In this document: piece by piece, positions 25,356 through 33,081 of the stretch | Layout: each line of letters opens with the position of its first letter | How positions within the stretch are numbered: the first letter of the stretch is position 1 | NCBI RefSeq assembly: GCF_025997915.1 | Contig: NZ_AP026677.1 | Coordinates: 1,364,001 to 1,428,000 of the forward strand | Reading direction: 5' to 3' | From: Aquiluna sp. KACHI24 | GTDB taxonomy: Bacteria > Actinomycetota > Actinomycetes > Actinomycetales > Microbacteriaceae | Length of the DNA: 64,000 bases | Translations under genes and position numbers: made by a program | Notes under the pieces: generated by a model | Told to the model about the DNA's origin: nothing | Database searches by the model: none | What the model saw: only the letters and a program-made list of their open reading frames with translations

Positions 25356-26855
25356 TTAGAGCCTTGCTGCCAAACGGTGGTAAGCGCTGGACCAGGCGAG
25401 TTCCTGACGGATCGACTTAGATGTCGTGCTCTGGTCAATTGCTACGTGCTCAACACCAAGCATGCGCGCAAAGTCGTCGATGGTTTCACTCGAAACCGTG
25501 GTAGTCAATGCGGTGTGGTGGCTACCGCCGGCGAGCATCCAAGCCTCCGCTGAAACGGCCAGGCTTGGAGCTGGCTCCCAAACCGCTCTAGCGACAGGAA
25601 GCTTTGGTAGGTCCTCGGTTGGTTCAACCACCTCAACCTCGTTGCTGATAATTCGGAAGCGCTCACCAAGGTCAACCCAGCAAAGCACTCGACCCCTGGC
25701 CGGGGTGGCGGTGAAGACCATGCGAACTGGGTCTTCTTTGCCGCCGATGCCAAGTGGGTGAATCTCAATCTTTGGCTTGGCGGTAGTGATGGTTGGGCAA
25801 ACCTCAAGCATGTGAGCGCCCAATACCTTTGGAGTGCCGGGTCCAAAGTGGTAGGTGTAGTCCTCCATGAAGCTCACACCCTGGCCGCTTGGTGCCATCG
25901 ACTTCAGAATTGCAACCAGTGCAGAGGTCTTCCAGTCACCCTCACCGGCGAAGCCGTAACCATCGGCCATTAGGCGCTGCACAGCGAGACCTGGCAGCTG
26001 CTTGAGGGTGCCGAGATCTTCAAAGTTTGAGGTGAATGCCTTGTATCCGCCCTGCTCCAAGATCGCGCGCAGCGCGATCTCCTGCTTAGCTGCGTAAACA
26101 AGGGAGTCGTGACGAGCGCCACCGGCCCTTAGCTCTGGAACAACGTCGTAGAGCTTTTCGTATTCGGCAGCAAGTGCCTCAGCTTGAGAGTCTGAGACCT
26201 TGTCAACGGCCTCAACCAAGGTGTTTACGCCGAGGTTCTCAACCGAGATGCCCAAGTCAATCTGAGCGGAAACCTTGTCGCCATCGGTAACTGCGACATA
26301 GCGCATGTTGTCACCAAAACGAGCAAGCTTTAGGTGCTGTGAGGTGTGTAGACCAATGGCTGCGTAGCTCCAAGCATCGACCGCGCTCTTAACATCAGAC
26401 TGAGTTGGGTGGCCAACCACAATCTTTCTAGCAATCGACATGCGGGTGAGGATGTGGGCATATTCGCGGTCTCCGTGAGCAGCCTGGTTAAGGTTCATGA
26501 AGTCCATGTCGATGGTTGACCATGGCAGGGATTGACCGGCTTGAGTGTGCAGGTGTAGAAGCGGCTTGCGAAGCAGATCTAGACCATTGATCCACATCTT
26601 GGCCGGAGAGAAGGTGTGCATCCAGGTGATGACACCGATGCAGTTTTTATCAGCCGAGGCATCGGAGAGCGCCTGGCGAATCTCTTCGTTGGACTTCAGA
26701 GTCGGCTTCCAAACCAGTTTCACTGGAGCGGTGATGCCGGTCGCTAGCTGGTCAACAACCACTTGGGACTGCTGAGCTACCTGCTGCAAAGTTTCAGGAC
26801 CGTAGAGGTTCTGAGATCCGGTTAGAAACCAAATTTCCTGCTGAGACATTGACAC
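25356..26855 (-). CDS. araA: L-arabinose isomerase
   Basis: The 499-residue enzyme converts L-arabinose to L-ribulose. It shows the AraA pattern from the start (EIWFLTGSQNLYGPETLQQV), the metal and active-site region with GDGYGFAGEGDWKTSALV, and FMEDYTYHFGPGTPKVLGAHMLEVCP. The Glu and His ligands lie in these segments. Length equals E. coli AraA (500). An operator at 26874-26889 stands 19 bases before the start. It heads the minus-strand run that includes the regulator, araB and araD. Confidence 0.97.
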   Translation of the reverse strand: MSMSQQEIWFLTGSQNLYGPETLQQVAQQSQVVVDQLATGITAPVKLVWKPTLKSNEEIRQALSDASADKNCIGVITWMHTFSPAKMWINGLDLLRKPLLHLHTQAGQSLPWSTIDMDFMNLNQAAHGDREYAHILTRMSIARKIVVGHPTQSDVKSAVDAWSYAAIGLHTSQHLKLARFGDNMRYVAVTDGDKVSAQIDLGISVENLGVNTLVEAVDKVSDSQAEALAAEYEKLYDVVPELRAGGARHDSLVYAAKQEIALRAILEQGGYKAFTSNFEDLGTLKQLPGLAVQRLMADGYGFAGEGDWKTSALVAILKSMAPSGQGVSFMEDYTYHFGPGTPKVLGAHMLEVCPTITTAKPKIEIHPLGIGGKEDPVRMVFTATPARGRVLCWVDLGERFRIISNEVEVVEPTEDLPKLPVARAVWEPAPSLAVSAEAWMLAGGSHHTALTTTVSSETIDDFARMLGVEHVAIDQSTTSKSIRQELAWSSAYHRLAARL

Positions 26856-26873
26856 TCCTCTGTGCGTATTGAA

Positions 26874-26889
26874 ATGTTAGCGGTCACAC
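26874..26889 (-). promoter_or_regulatory. LacI-type operator before araA
   Basis: ATGTTAGCGGTCACAC matches the araB operator in 13 of 16 positions and lies just upstream of the araA start. Together with the araB and chvE sites it defines an ATGTKAGCGRTMAC-like consensus. Confidence 0.75.
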
Positions 26890-26930
26890 CAAACGTCGAA
26901 AAAGGGTCAGTAGCCAACTGAATCCAAATT

Positions 26931-26942
26931 GTTGCAAACGTT
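26931..26942 (+). promoter_or_regulatory. GTTGCAAACGTT site, first of an inverted pair
   Basis: GTTGCAAACGTT lies at the end of the aldo/keto reductase and about 76 bases upstream of araA. The exact reverse complement occurs at 27908-27919. The core (TTGCAAACGTT) resembles LacI-family half sites. Confidence 0.45.
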
Positions 26943-27891
26943 AGGCGCGGTGCGCAGGCTTTGGCAAAAGCTCCTGTGAATACTCCGCCTGAGGAGGCAG
27001 GTTCTCATTTAGGTAGGCAAAGTCTTCGTCGCTGAGGTTAATCTCTAGGGCTGAAACACAGTCCTTGATGGTCTCTGGTCTGGTTGGACCTGGGATCGGC
27101 AAGATCGTCTCGGAGTGCTTCATGAGCCAGGCCAAGGTGAGGGCAAACGGTGAAGCGCCATACTTCGCGCCGATTTCCTCAAAAGCTGAAGAACCAGAAA
27201 TTACGCTCTTTTCGCGAGCGCCGCCAAGCGGTGACCAGGGTAGGAAGGTGATGTTGTTTTTCTCACAGACCTCCAAGACATCAAGGTCGAAGCGATATTT
27301 GGGGCTGAACTCGTTCTGGACCGAGACGATTACCCCAGGTCCTGCCATCTCAACCGCCTGCTGAAGTTGCTTGGCGTCATAGTTTGAGACTCCGAGCTGA
27401 TCGATGATGCCGCGCTCCTTCAAAACCAAAATGTTCTCAACCTGAGTCTCGAAGTGCAGGCTTGGGTCTTGGCGGTGGTGCTGCCAGAGTGCAATCTTGT
27501 CTACTCCCAATCGTCCAGCTGATGCCTCGGCAGCTCTGAGTAGGTAGTCGAGGTTTGCGCTTCTGCCCCAAACCTCGCCGGGTCTTCTAGTGATGCCGGC
27601 CTTGGTAGCGATGACAACCTTGTCCTTTTGCTCCTTGGTGGCAGACCAGGTTCTCAGTGCCTCGGCAACGAAGATCTCGTTGTGACCAAAGGCATCCCAG
27701 GTTGGGGCATAGATGTCTGCTGTGTCCAAGAAAGTGATGCCGGCATCGAGAGCGGCGTGAAATGCTGGGAGCGCTTCCTCAACTCTTCGAACTGGGTCTA
27801 GGGCTGAGCCGTTTGTGAATATCCAGGAGACATTCATGCAACCGAGGCCGATCTTTGACACCTGATTGTGTCCGAGTTGGTGCTGCTTCAT
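26941..27891 (-). CDS. Aldo/keto reductase
   Basis: Starting at the internal ATG (27891) gives about 316 residues. A TTG start at 27918 (nine residues longer) would cross the operator-like site and is less likely. It has the AKR pattern: TFLDTADIYAPTWDAFGHNE (Asp and Tyr of the catalytic tetrad), VVIATKAG (Lys) and IALWQHHRQDP (His). NAD(P)H-binding residues are in the C-terminal LPIPGPTRPETIKD block. Family members reduce aldehydes and sugars. Its neighbourhood to araA suggests a sugar-linked role (inference). Confidence 0.88.
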   Translation of the reverse strand: MKQHQLGHNQVSKIGLGCMNVSWIFTNGSALDPVRRVEEALPAFHAALDAGITFLDTADIYAPTWDAFGHNEIFVAEALRTWSATKEQKDKVVIATKAGITRRPGEVWGRSANLDYLLRAAEASAGRLGVDKIALWQHHRQDPSLHFETQVENILVLKERGIIDQLGVSNYDAKQLQQAVEMAGPGVIVSVQNEFSPKYRFDLDVLEVCEKNNITFLPWSPLGGAREKSVISGSSAFEEIGAKYGASPFALTLAWLMKHSETILPIPGPTRPETIKDCVSALEINLSDEDFAYLNENLPPQAEYSQELLPKPAHRA

Positions 27892-27898
27892 TGCGATC

Positions 27899-28279
27899 TC
27901 ACTCTCCAACGTTTGCAACCCAATTAAAGGACAACCCCAGCAGCTTTGGGTCCGAAGTCATAAAAACAAGCCGATTCGCCCTAGCTTGCGAAAGAAGGGC
28001 TCTATCTATCGGGTCATGTCGATCCAGAGCTGGGAAATCGTTAACGCTGGAAAGATCCGAGACTTGAAGCGGTAGCTCCAGTAAATCAGAAGCGACTATC
28101 GCCTCGGAGAAATCTAGATTTGGCAATTTCGCTAACTGTCGCTTGACCGTCAGCTCTAAAACCGAAAGCGCAGACACGTAGACCTTTGGTGAGTTAGCGA
28201 TTAGGCTCCGTGCTCGTTTACCAAATTCATCTTGCCCCGTCACAAACCAGTAGAAGGCGTTTGAATCAAGGAGGATCAA
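27899..28279 (-). CDS. vapC: VapC-family PIN-domain toxin (second VapBC pair)
   Basis: The 126-residue protein has MILLDSNAFYWFVTG (Asp 5), SALSVLELTVK (acidic residue), DRHDPIDRALLSQA (Asp about 92, 95) and VFMTSDPKLLGL (Asp about 111). This is the PIN-domain set of type II toxins of the HigB-independent VapC type. It overlaps the antitoxin stop by 4 bases. The gene is close to, and oriented like, the aldo/keto reductase. Confidence 0.88.
   Translation of the reverse strand: MILLDSNAFYWFVTGQDEFGKRARSLIANSPKVYVSALSVLELTVKRQLAKLPNLDFSEAIVASDLLELPLQVSDLSSVNDFPALDRHDPIDRALLSQARANRLVFMTSDPKLLGLSFNWVANVGE
27908..27919 (-). promoter_or_regulatory. GTTGCAAACGTT site, second of an inverted pair
   Basis: Reverse complement of 26931-26942, 17 bases upstream of the preferred aldo/keto reductase start (27891). 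A shared regulator of the reductase and araA is possible. Confidence 0.45.
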
Positions 28280-28512
28280 GCTTTATCTCCATCGAACAGA
28301 GAACTAAATTCCTCATCCAGTCCTTCAGGATTCCATTGAGGCCAAATGTCCTTGTAGACGCCAAATTTCGCCCCGCCTTTGGTTTCTGGAGGGAGGATTC
28401 TTGCAACCTCGACACCTCTGTTTGTCACGACCACCTCATCGCCCTGGCTGACCTTCGAAACCAACTTTGAAAAGTTGGTCTTTGCCTCGTAAATACTCAC
28501 TCTGTGCCTCAT
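28276..28512 (-). CDS. vapB: Phd/YefM-type antitoxin of VapBC pair 2
   Basis: The 78-residue protein has the Phd/YefM core SIYEAKTNFSKLVSKV and GDEVVVTNRGVEVARILPP, then an acidic, aromatic toxin-binding tail (WPQWNPEGLDEEFSSLFDGD). A GTG at 28500 would match the family's usual N-terminus and has GAGG 6 bases upstream; the ATG at 28512 overlaps the -10 region, so the true start may be 28500. It ends overlapping vapC by 4 bases. Confidence 0.85.
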   Translation of the reverse strand: MRHRVSIYEAKTNFSKLVSKVSQGDEVVVTNRGVEVARILPPETKGGAKFGVYKDIWPQWNPEGLDEEFSSLFDGDKA

Positions 28513-28527
28513 AGCTCAATGCTAAGC

Positions 28528-28550
28528 AACTTGACCAACTTGACCAAGTT
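28528..28550 (-). promoter_or_regulatory. Putative VapB autoregulatory operator
   Basis: AACTTGACC occurs twice in tandem and is followed by AAGTT, forming the palindrome AACTTG-AC-CAAGTT plus an extra half site, just upstream of the antitoxin start. Direct and inverted half sites are typical for VapBC autoregulation. Confidence 0.55.
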
Positions 28551-28610
28551 AATTTCGAGAAACTCAGAGGGTATTCAAGTTGGCAGTAGCGCGCTGCCAA
28601 CTATCCACAG

Positions 28611-29654
28611 CTAGATGGTGCTGGCGTCAATCACGAAGCGGTAGCGGACATCTGATGCCACCACACGCTGGTAGGCGGCATCGATTGCCTCGGCGTTGGT
28701 GGCATCGACCACCTCGACCTCGGAGACGATGTTGTGCTCGCCACAGAAGTCCAGCATTTCCTGGGTTCCGGAGATGCTGCCGGTGTTGGCACCGGCAATG
28801 CTCTTTAGGCCACCAATGATCGAGAACGGGTCATAGCTTTGCTTGTTGCCAGGAAGTCCCACGTTCACCAGAGCACCGCCAACCTTGAGCATGCCCAGCA
28901 GGGCATCAACATCAAGATCTGCAGAAGTAGTGTTCACGATTACGTCGAAGAAGTTCTTGTGGGTCTCGAAGGAGTCTGTGGTGATCAGGTAGTCCTTGGC
29001 ACCAAACTTCAAGGCATCTGCCTTCTTCGAGGCCGAGTGACCCAGCACATAAACCTCGGCACCCATTGCAACAGCAAACTTCACACCCATGTGACCTAGG
29101 CCACCAAGACCCAAGATTGCAACCTTCTTGCCAGGGCCAACCTGCCAGTGCTTCAGCGGTGAATAGAGAGTGATGCCGGCACATAGCAGTGGTGCTGCGG
29201 CTGCTGGGTCCAGCGAGGCTGGAACCGAGAGCACATAGTTTTGATCGACAACGATGTCCTGGGCGTAGCCGCCGTAGGTTTCCGAGCCGTCGTAGTGGCG
29301 ACCGTTGTAGGTCTGAACATTGCCCTTGAGGCAGTAGTTCTCCATGCCCTTTAGGCAGTATTCACACTCGCGGCAGGAGTCAACGTAGGTGCCAACACCT
29401 ACACGGTCGCCCACCTTGAACTTGGTTACCGCATGGCCAACCGCTGTTACCTCACCAACGATCTCGTGGCCGGGGACCATCGGGAAAATACCCTCAAACC
29501 ACTCGTCTCTCGCCTGGTGAATATCAGAGTGGCAAATACCAGAGAAAAGAATCTTGATCGCAACTGCATCTTGGTGCAGTTCGCGAAGTGGCATTTCTGC
29601 CTTTTCGAAATTTGCGCCAGGTGCCTTGGTTACCAGTGAACGAGTGGTTTGCAA
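28611..29654 (-). CDS. Zinc-dependent NAD(P) alcohol dehydrogenase (CAD/YahK type)
   Basis: The TTG at 29654 with AAAGGAG 5 bases upstream gives about 347 residues; the longer frame from 29849 begins with non-native text. Catalytic zinc motifs are GICHSDIHQARDEW and GHEIVGEV; the structural zinc site CRECEYCLKGMENYC is present, and the nucleotide site GLGGLGHMGVKFA follows. The CxxCxxC and overall layout match YahK/cinnamyl alcohol dehydrogenases that reduce aldehydes. Divergent to the alpha/beta hydrolase gene. Confidence 0.92.
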   Translation of the reverse strand: MQTTRSLVTKAPGANFEKAEMPLRELHQDAVAIKILFSGICHSDIHQARDEWFEGIFPMVPGHEIVGEVTAVGHAVTKFKVGDRVGVGTYVDSCRECEYCLKGMENYCLKGNVQTYNGRHYDGSETYGGYAQDIVVDQNYVLSVPASLDPAAAAPLLCAGITLYSPLKHWQVGPGKKVAILGLGGLGHMGVKFAVAMGAEVYVLGHSASKKADALKFGAKDYLITTDSFETHKNFFDVIVNTTSADLDVDALLGMLKVGGALVNVGLPGNKQSYDPFSIIGGLKSIAGANTGSISGTQEMLDFCGEHNIVSEVEVVDATNAEAIDAAYQRVVASDVRYRFVIDASTI

Positions 29655-29751
29655 TTGAACTCCTTTGTATATCTCAATACAACCAGATAACCGAGGTGCC
29701 GATTTCCCCGTTGCGGAACTCAAACCCGCTTCAATGTGGTTTGGTTTTGGC

Positions 29752-30723
29752 ATGAAGCTAAGAACAAAGCTGGTCTTGGGCGCACTGGCGGCCACTTTGG
29801 TGCTTGGACCATTTTTGGTGCCAGTTGAAAGCTCTGGCACGCTCAGCAATAAAGAGGCGGCAGCTGAGTTTTGGCAGGGTCGGTCAAAGTTTGTAGAGAT
29901 CTTGGATCACGAGGTTCACTTTGTCGAGGCGGGAGACCCAAACTCGGACCGGCTAATTCTGTTGGCTCATGGTTTTGGAGCGAGTGCATTCTCATACAAA
30001 GAAGTGCTTGCTCCTCTGGCCGCTCACGGCCACGTCATTGCATATGACCGGGCAGCATTTGGCTTTACCGAACGCCCGACAAAGTGGACGGGGTTGAACC
30101 CATACTCCGCACAAGGTCAGCTCGAAGTGATTGACGAGCTTATTGACCTCTATGGCAGCGGCAAAGAGGTATTTCTGGTCGGCCACTCAGCCGGCGGTGC
30201 GCTGGCAGCAGGCTATGCGCTGGAGCACGAGGAAAAGCTTGCGGGCTTAGTGCTCTTTGCACCTGCGGTGTATGGATCTGCGGGTGCCCCACAGTGGCTG
30301 AATTGGATTTTAGACATCCCACAGCTTGACCACCTTGGTCCACTTGCAGTCGCATCGATTGCGACCTCGGGGCTTGAAATATTGGATCGCAGCTATAACG
30401 ACCCGAGCCAAATCACCGAGACCACAATCGCGGGTTACACCGCTCCGCTTCAAATCATCGGCTGGGAGCGAGCGTTCTGGGAGTTCAACAAGGCTCCCCG
30501 TTCGCTCGACATCGCAGATCGCCTGAGGGAGATCACCATCAAGACCCTGGTTATCACCGGTGACAACGATCAGGTGGTCCCCACCGATAACTCGATTCGG
30601 TTGGCTGGTGAATTGCCAAATGCCGAGCTAGTCGTGATTGAAGAGGCAGGGCACTTGCCGAATGAGGAGAAACCCCAAGAATTTGCCACCGCAATCATTC
30701 GCTACATAGAGACCCAGGAGTAG
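29752..30723 (+). CDS. Alpha/beta hydrolase with N-terminal membrane anchor
   Basis: Choosing ATG 29752 gives 323 residues starting MKLRTKLVLGALAATLVLGP, a membrane anchor or signal. The fold shows the oxyanion loop LAHGFGASAFSYKE, the nucleophile elbow FLVGHSAGGALAAGYA (Ser in GHSAGG), an acid in TGDNDQVVPT and the catalytic His in EAGHLPNEEKP. The substrate is not evident. Probably cell-surface or membrane bound. The Pr6Pr gene follows after 10 bases, likely co-transcribed. Confidence 0.85.
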   Translation: MKLRTKLVLGALAATLVLGPFLVPVESSGTLSNKEAAAEFWQGRSKFVEILDHEVHFVEAGDPNSDRLILLAHGFGASAFSYKEVLAPLAAHGHVIAYDRAAFGFTERPTKWTGLNPYSAQGQLEVIDELIDLYGSGKEVFLVGHSAGGALAAGYALEHEEKLAGLVLFAPAVYGSAGAPQWLNWILDIPQLDHLGPLAVASIATSGLEILDRSYNDPSQITETTIAGYTAPLQIIGWERAFWEFNKAPRSLDIADRLREITIKTLVITGDNDQVVPTDNSIRLAGELPNAELVVIEEAGHLPNEEKPQEFATAIIRYIETQE

Positions 30724-30733
30724 GTTTTAGAGC

Positions 30734-31375
30734 ATGTATAAAGCGGTGATTGGTTCACTTCGGCTTGCCCTGGGCCTTGGGCTTTTGGGAAGCGTGGTCT
30801 GGCAGGTCACCGACCGCCTGGCCAACAATGTGTTTAGACCCGGCGAGTACTTCGCCTACTTCTCAATTGTGAGCTCCATCGTTGCTGGAGGGCTTGCGCT
30901 GTACTCGGCGTATGTCTTATTCGCCGACAAAGAAGAGACCAAGTTTCACAACATTGCGAGGCTTAGCCTGACTGCTGCGATGGTAATCGTTGGCGTGGTT
31001 TACCACGCCCTGCTGGCGGATGCTGCGGGCGATGTTCGCGATGGCGGCTATGTCTGGCCGGTGCTACCAAACCAAATCATCCACACCTATGCGCCGATTT
31101 TGATTGTGGTGGATTACCTAGTTTCCTTACGCTCTCCAAAGCTCAGACTCCGAGCTAGCTTGTGGGTCGCCGTTTTCCCACTGGCCTGGCTTGGCTTTTC
31201 GGTGGTGCGTGGTTTGATCACCAACTGGTGGCCGTACTGGTTTATCAATCCAAATGAGGAGGGCGGCGTTCCAGGCATGCTCACCTACGTTGCTGCCATC
31301 ACAGTGTTCTTCTTTGCGGTTGGGTATCTGCTGCAAAGCATTAGGTTGACCTTCAGCAAGGTAATAGCGAGCTAG
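30734..31375 (+). CDS. Pr6Pr-family integral membrane protein
   Basis: The 213-residue protein has about six helices (for example LRLALGLGLLGSVVWQV, FSIVSSIVAGGLALYSAYV, AMVIVGVVYHALL). The HTYAPILIVVDYL motif and the EYFAYFSIVSSI block are typical of Pr6Pr/FAR-17a-AIG1-like proteins. Enzymatic activity is unproven in bacteria. It follows the hydrolase gene directly, so the pair may be functionally linked. Confidence 0.75.
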   Translation: MYKAVIGSLRLALGLGLLGSVVWQVTDRLANNVFRPGEYFAYFSIVSSIVAGGLALYSAYVLFADKEETKFHNIARLSLTAAMVIVGVVYHALLADAAGDVRDGGYVWPVLPNQIIHTYAPILIVVDYLVSLRSPKLRLRASLWVAVFPLAWLGFSVVRGLITNWWPYWFINPNEEGGVPGMLTYVAAITVFFFAVGYLLQSIRLTFSKVIAS

Positions 31376-31581
31376 CGAACGGTAGTTCCGACTAGGAAGT
31401 GCCAACCCAGCCACCACCAAACCATGAATAGGGCTATTCGTGTTATTCGGTGACGCATTACAAATCTCAATAGCTCACCCAGTGGCGCTATCAACTCCGG
31501 TCGCAATCTGCCCGCTGCAGCCATCGCTATCCCCAAAACCACAAAGCCCAAATATCCACTGACGATCAGAAAATTACTCAT
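31372..31581 (-). CDS. Small two-helix membrane protein
   Basis: The 69-residue protein has helices LIVSGYLGFVVLGIAMAA and IALFMVWWWLGWHFLVG, joined by a basic loop. It overlaps the upstream membrane-protein gene by 4 bases (31578-31581) and meets the Pr6Pr gene end to end. The GWHFLVG tail is distinctive of a small actinobacterial membrane family (perhaps DUF6186). Function unknown. Confidence 0.65.
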   Translation of the reverse strand: MSNFLIVSGYLGFVVLGIAMAAAGRLRPELIAPLGELLRFVMRHRITRIALFMVWWWLGWHFLVGTTVR

Positions 31582-32105
31582 CGAGATCGCCTAACTCCGA
31601 ACAAATAAACTCCGGCAGCAAGCCAACCAGCTACAAACACAGCCCGCCCAATCGGGGTCTCAAGAATCGGATCCAAGAGCACCGAGATGGTTGGAAACTG
31701 CACTAGGTCATTTGTCAGCTTGCTTCCGATGTAAGCAACTAGTTCGATCAGTGCAAACACCACGGCCCAGCTACCCCAGAGCCAGCGCGACCTTCTGACT
31801 TGAATAGTCGGTCGTGGCTGAACCAAATCATCAACATACAAAAGCAGCACCGCACCAATGGGGATGATCGCCAACAGTAAAACAAGGTTTGGAATTGAAT
31901 GCCGCGGTGCTAGATACAAAATCGCGGCAGCCATTAGGACAAAGCTGGCAATTGCAAAAATGCCTAGCTTCGGCTGCGTCTTGAAACCGAACCTGGTAAA
32001 TCCAAATACCTGGCTGAGCATGAAAATTGATGCGCCGCCAAAAATCAAAATATCTTCGATGGAGCCGCGAAAGGTGTGAAATATCGCAGTCCCGACGAAT
32101 ACCAA
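31578..32105 (-). CDS. Polytopic membrane protein with uncertain start
   Basis: About 175 residues and six membrane helices. The only standard start is TTG 32105, with no ribosome site. The frame remains open upstream with coding-like text (WIKERISFNPWVL) to a stop near 32170, but with no ATG, GTG or TTG there, while GGGGGTC lies 4 bases before an ATC codon. The real start may be non-standard or the mRNA leaderless. No catalytic motif is visible. It overlaps the following 69-residue gene. Confidence 0.65.
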   Translation of the reverse strand: MVFVGTAIFHTFRGSIEDILIFGGASIFMLSQVFGFTRFGFKTQPKLGIFAIASFVLMAAAILYLAPRHSIPNLVLLLAIIPIGAVLLLYVDDLVQPRPTIQVRRSRWLWGSWAVVFALIELVAYIGSKLTNDLVQFPTISVLLDPILETPIGRAVFVAGWLAAGVYLFGVRRSR

Positions 32106-32208
32106 AACCCAGGGGTTGAAGCTGATGCGCTCTTTGATCCAAGACCCCCGGTTCGTGTTGGCCCAAGATTAGTGAAATTAGTTTCGCTTCGCACTGGTTA
32201 TTAGCCAC

Positions 32209-32691
32209 ATGGTTTCTTTTACACACGAATTGACAATGCTTGATGGTTCCAAGCGCAGCTTGAGCGAATTCCAGGGCAATGTGGTCCTGGTTGTCAACGT
32301 TGCATCCCGCTGCGGCCTGTCTCCGCAGTATGCGCAGCTTGAAGAGTTGCAGCGCAAGTACGCCGATCGCGGCTTCACAGTTCTCGGAGTTCCCTCCGGT
32401 TCTTTCAAGCAAGAGCTCAAAGACGACGAGTCAATTGGTGAGTACTGCTCAACAACCTGGGGAGTTAGCTTCCCAATGACCACCAAGAGTGACGTCAATG
32501 GTCGCAATCGCCACCCGCTCTATAAAGAGCTGGTGAAAACCAAGGATGCAATGGGTCTTGCAGGTCCAGTGATGTGGAACTTTGAGAAGTTTTTGATATT
32601 GCCATCTGGTGAGGTGAAGCGCTTCCGTCCTCAGGTAAAGCCTGACGATGAGTCGATCGTTTCTGTCATCGAGGCAAACCTCCCGAAGTAA
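32209..32691 (+). CDS. Glutathione peroxidase-family (thiol) peroxidase
   Basis: The 160-residue protein shows the family set: VNVASRCGLSPQYAQLEEL (peroxidatic Cys 36 area), the VLGVPSGSF strand and VMWNFEKFLI (Trp and Asn of the tetrad, in WNF). Cys is present and Trp/Asn are in place. Bacterial GPx-like enzymes normally use thioredoxin to reduce peroxides. Actinobacteria usually lack glutathione, so thioredoxin or mycothiol/mycoredoxin dependence is more likely (inference). Confidence 0.9.
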   Translation: MVSFTHELTMLDGSKRSLSEFQGNVVLVVNVASRCGLSPQYAQLEELQRKYADRGFTVLGVPSGSFKQELKDDESIGEYCSTTWGVSFPMTTKSDVNGRNRHPLYKELVKTKDAMGLAGPVMWNFEKFLILPSGEVKRFRPQVKPDDESIVSVIEANLPK

Positions 32692-32700
32692 CCTTGTGCC

Positions 32701-33081
32701 GTGACATTGGTCGTGGCAGCAATCATTCAAAACTCCCAAGGGGAGTTTTTGTGCTGCAAGCGCGGAGACTGGAAATCCTCCCCAAACAAGTGGGAGTTCC
32801 CCGGTGGCAAGCCGGAATCGGGTGAGAGTCTCGATTTTGCTCTGATTCGCGAAATCCGAGAAGAGCTTGGGGTTGAGATCAAAGTCCTTCGCCAGTTTGA
32901 TAGATCAACCACGGGAGATATCGAATTGGTTTGCTTCGTGTGTGACCTGGTGGGTAAAGAACCAACTTCCTCGACAGACCACTCGGAGTTGCGCTGGGTC
33001 AGGGAACAAGATCTTGCTCGGCTCGATTGGGCTGAGCCTGACTTGCCGGCACTGAAGCGGATCTTGATTCCTTTTTGCTAA
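32701..33081 (+). CDS. Nudix hydrolase (MutT-like)
   Basis: The 126-residue protein carries a full Nudix box, GKPESGESLDFALIREIREE, matching GX5EX7REUXEEXGU. WEFPGGKPE and the preceding CCKRGDWKSSPNKWEF are typical of MutT-type nucleoside triphosphate pyrophosphohydrolases that clean the nucleotide pool of oxidised dNTPs. The start is a GTG. Its stop overlaps the giant protein gene's stop by 4 bases, convergently. It is co-directional with the peroxidase gene, 9 bases downstream. Confidence 0.88.
   Translation: MTLVVAAIIQNSQGEFLCCKRGDWKSSPNKWEFPGGKPESGESLDFALIREIREELGVEIKVLRQFDRSTTGDIELVCFVCDLVGKEPTSSTDHSELRWVREQDLARLDWAEPDLPALKRILIPFC

Noticed and set aside
28513-28610. Additional small gene before the VapB antitoxin
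   Set aside because: The stretch holds the operator-like repeats and no convincing frame with a ribosome site.
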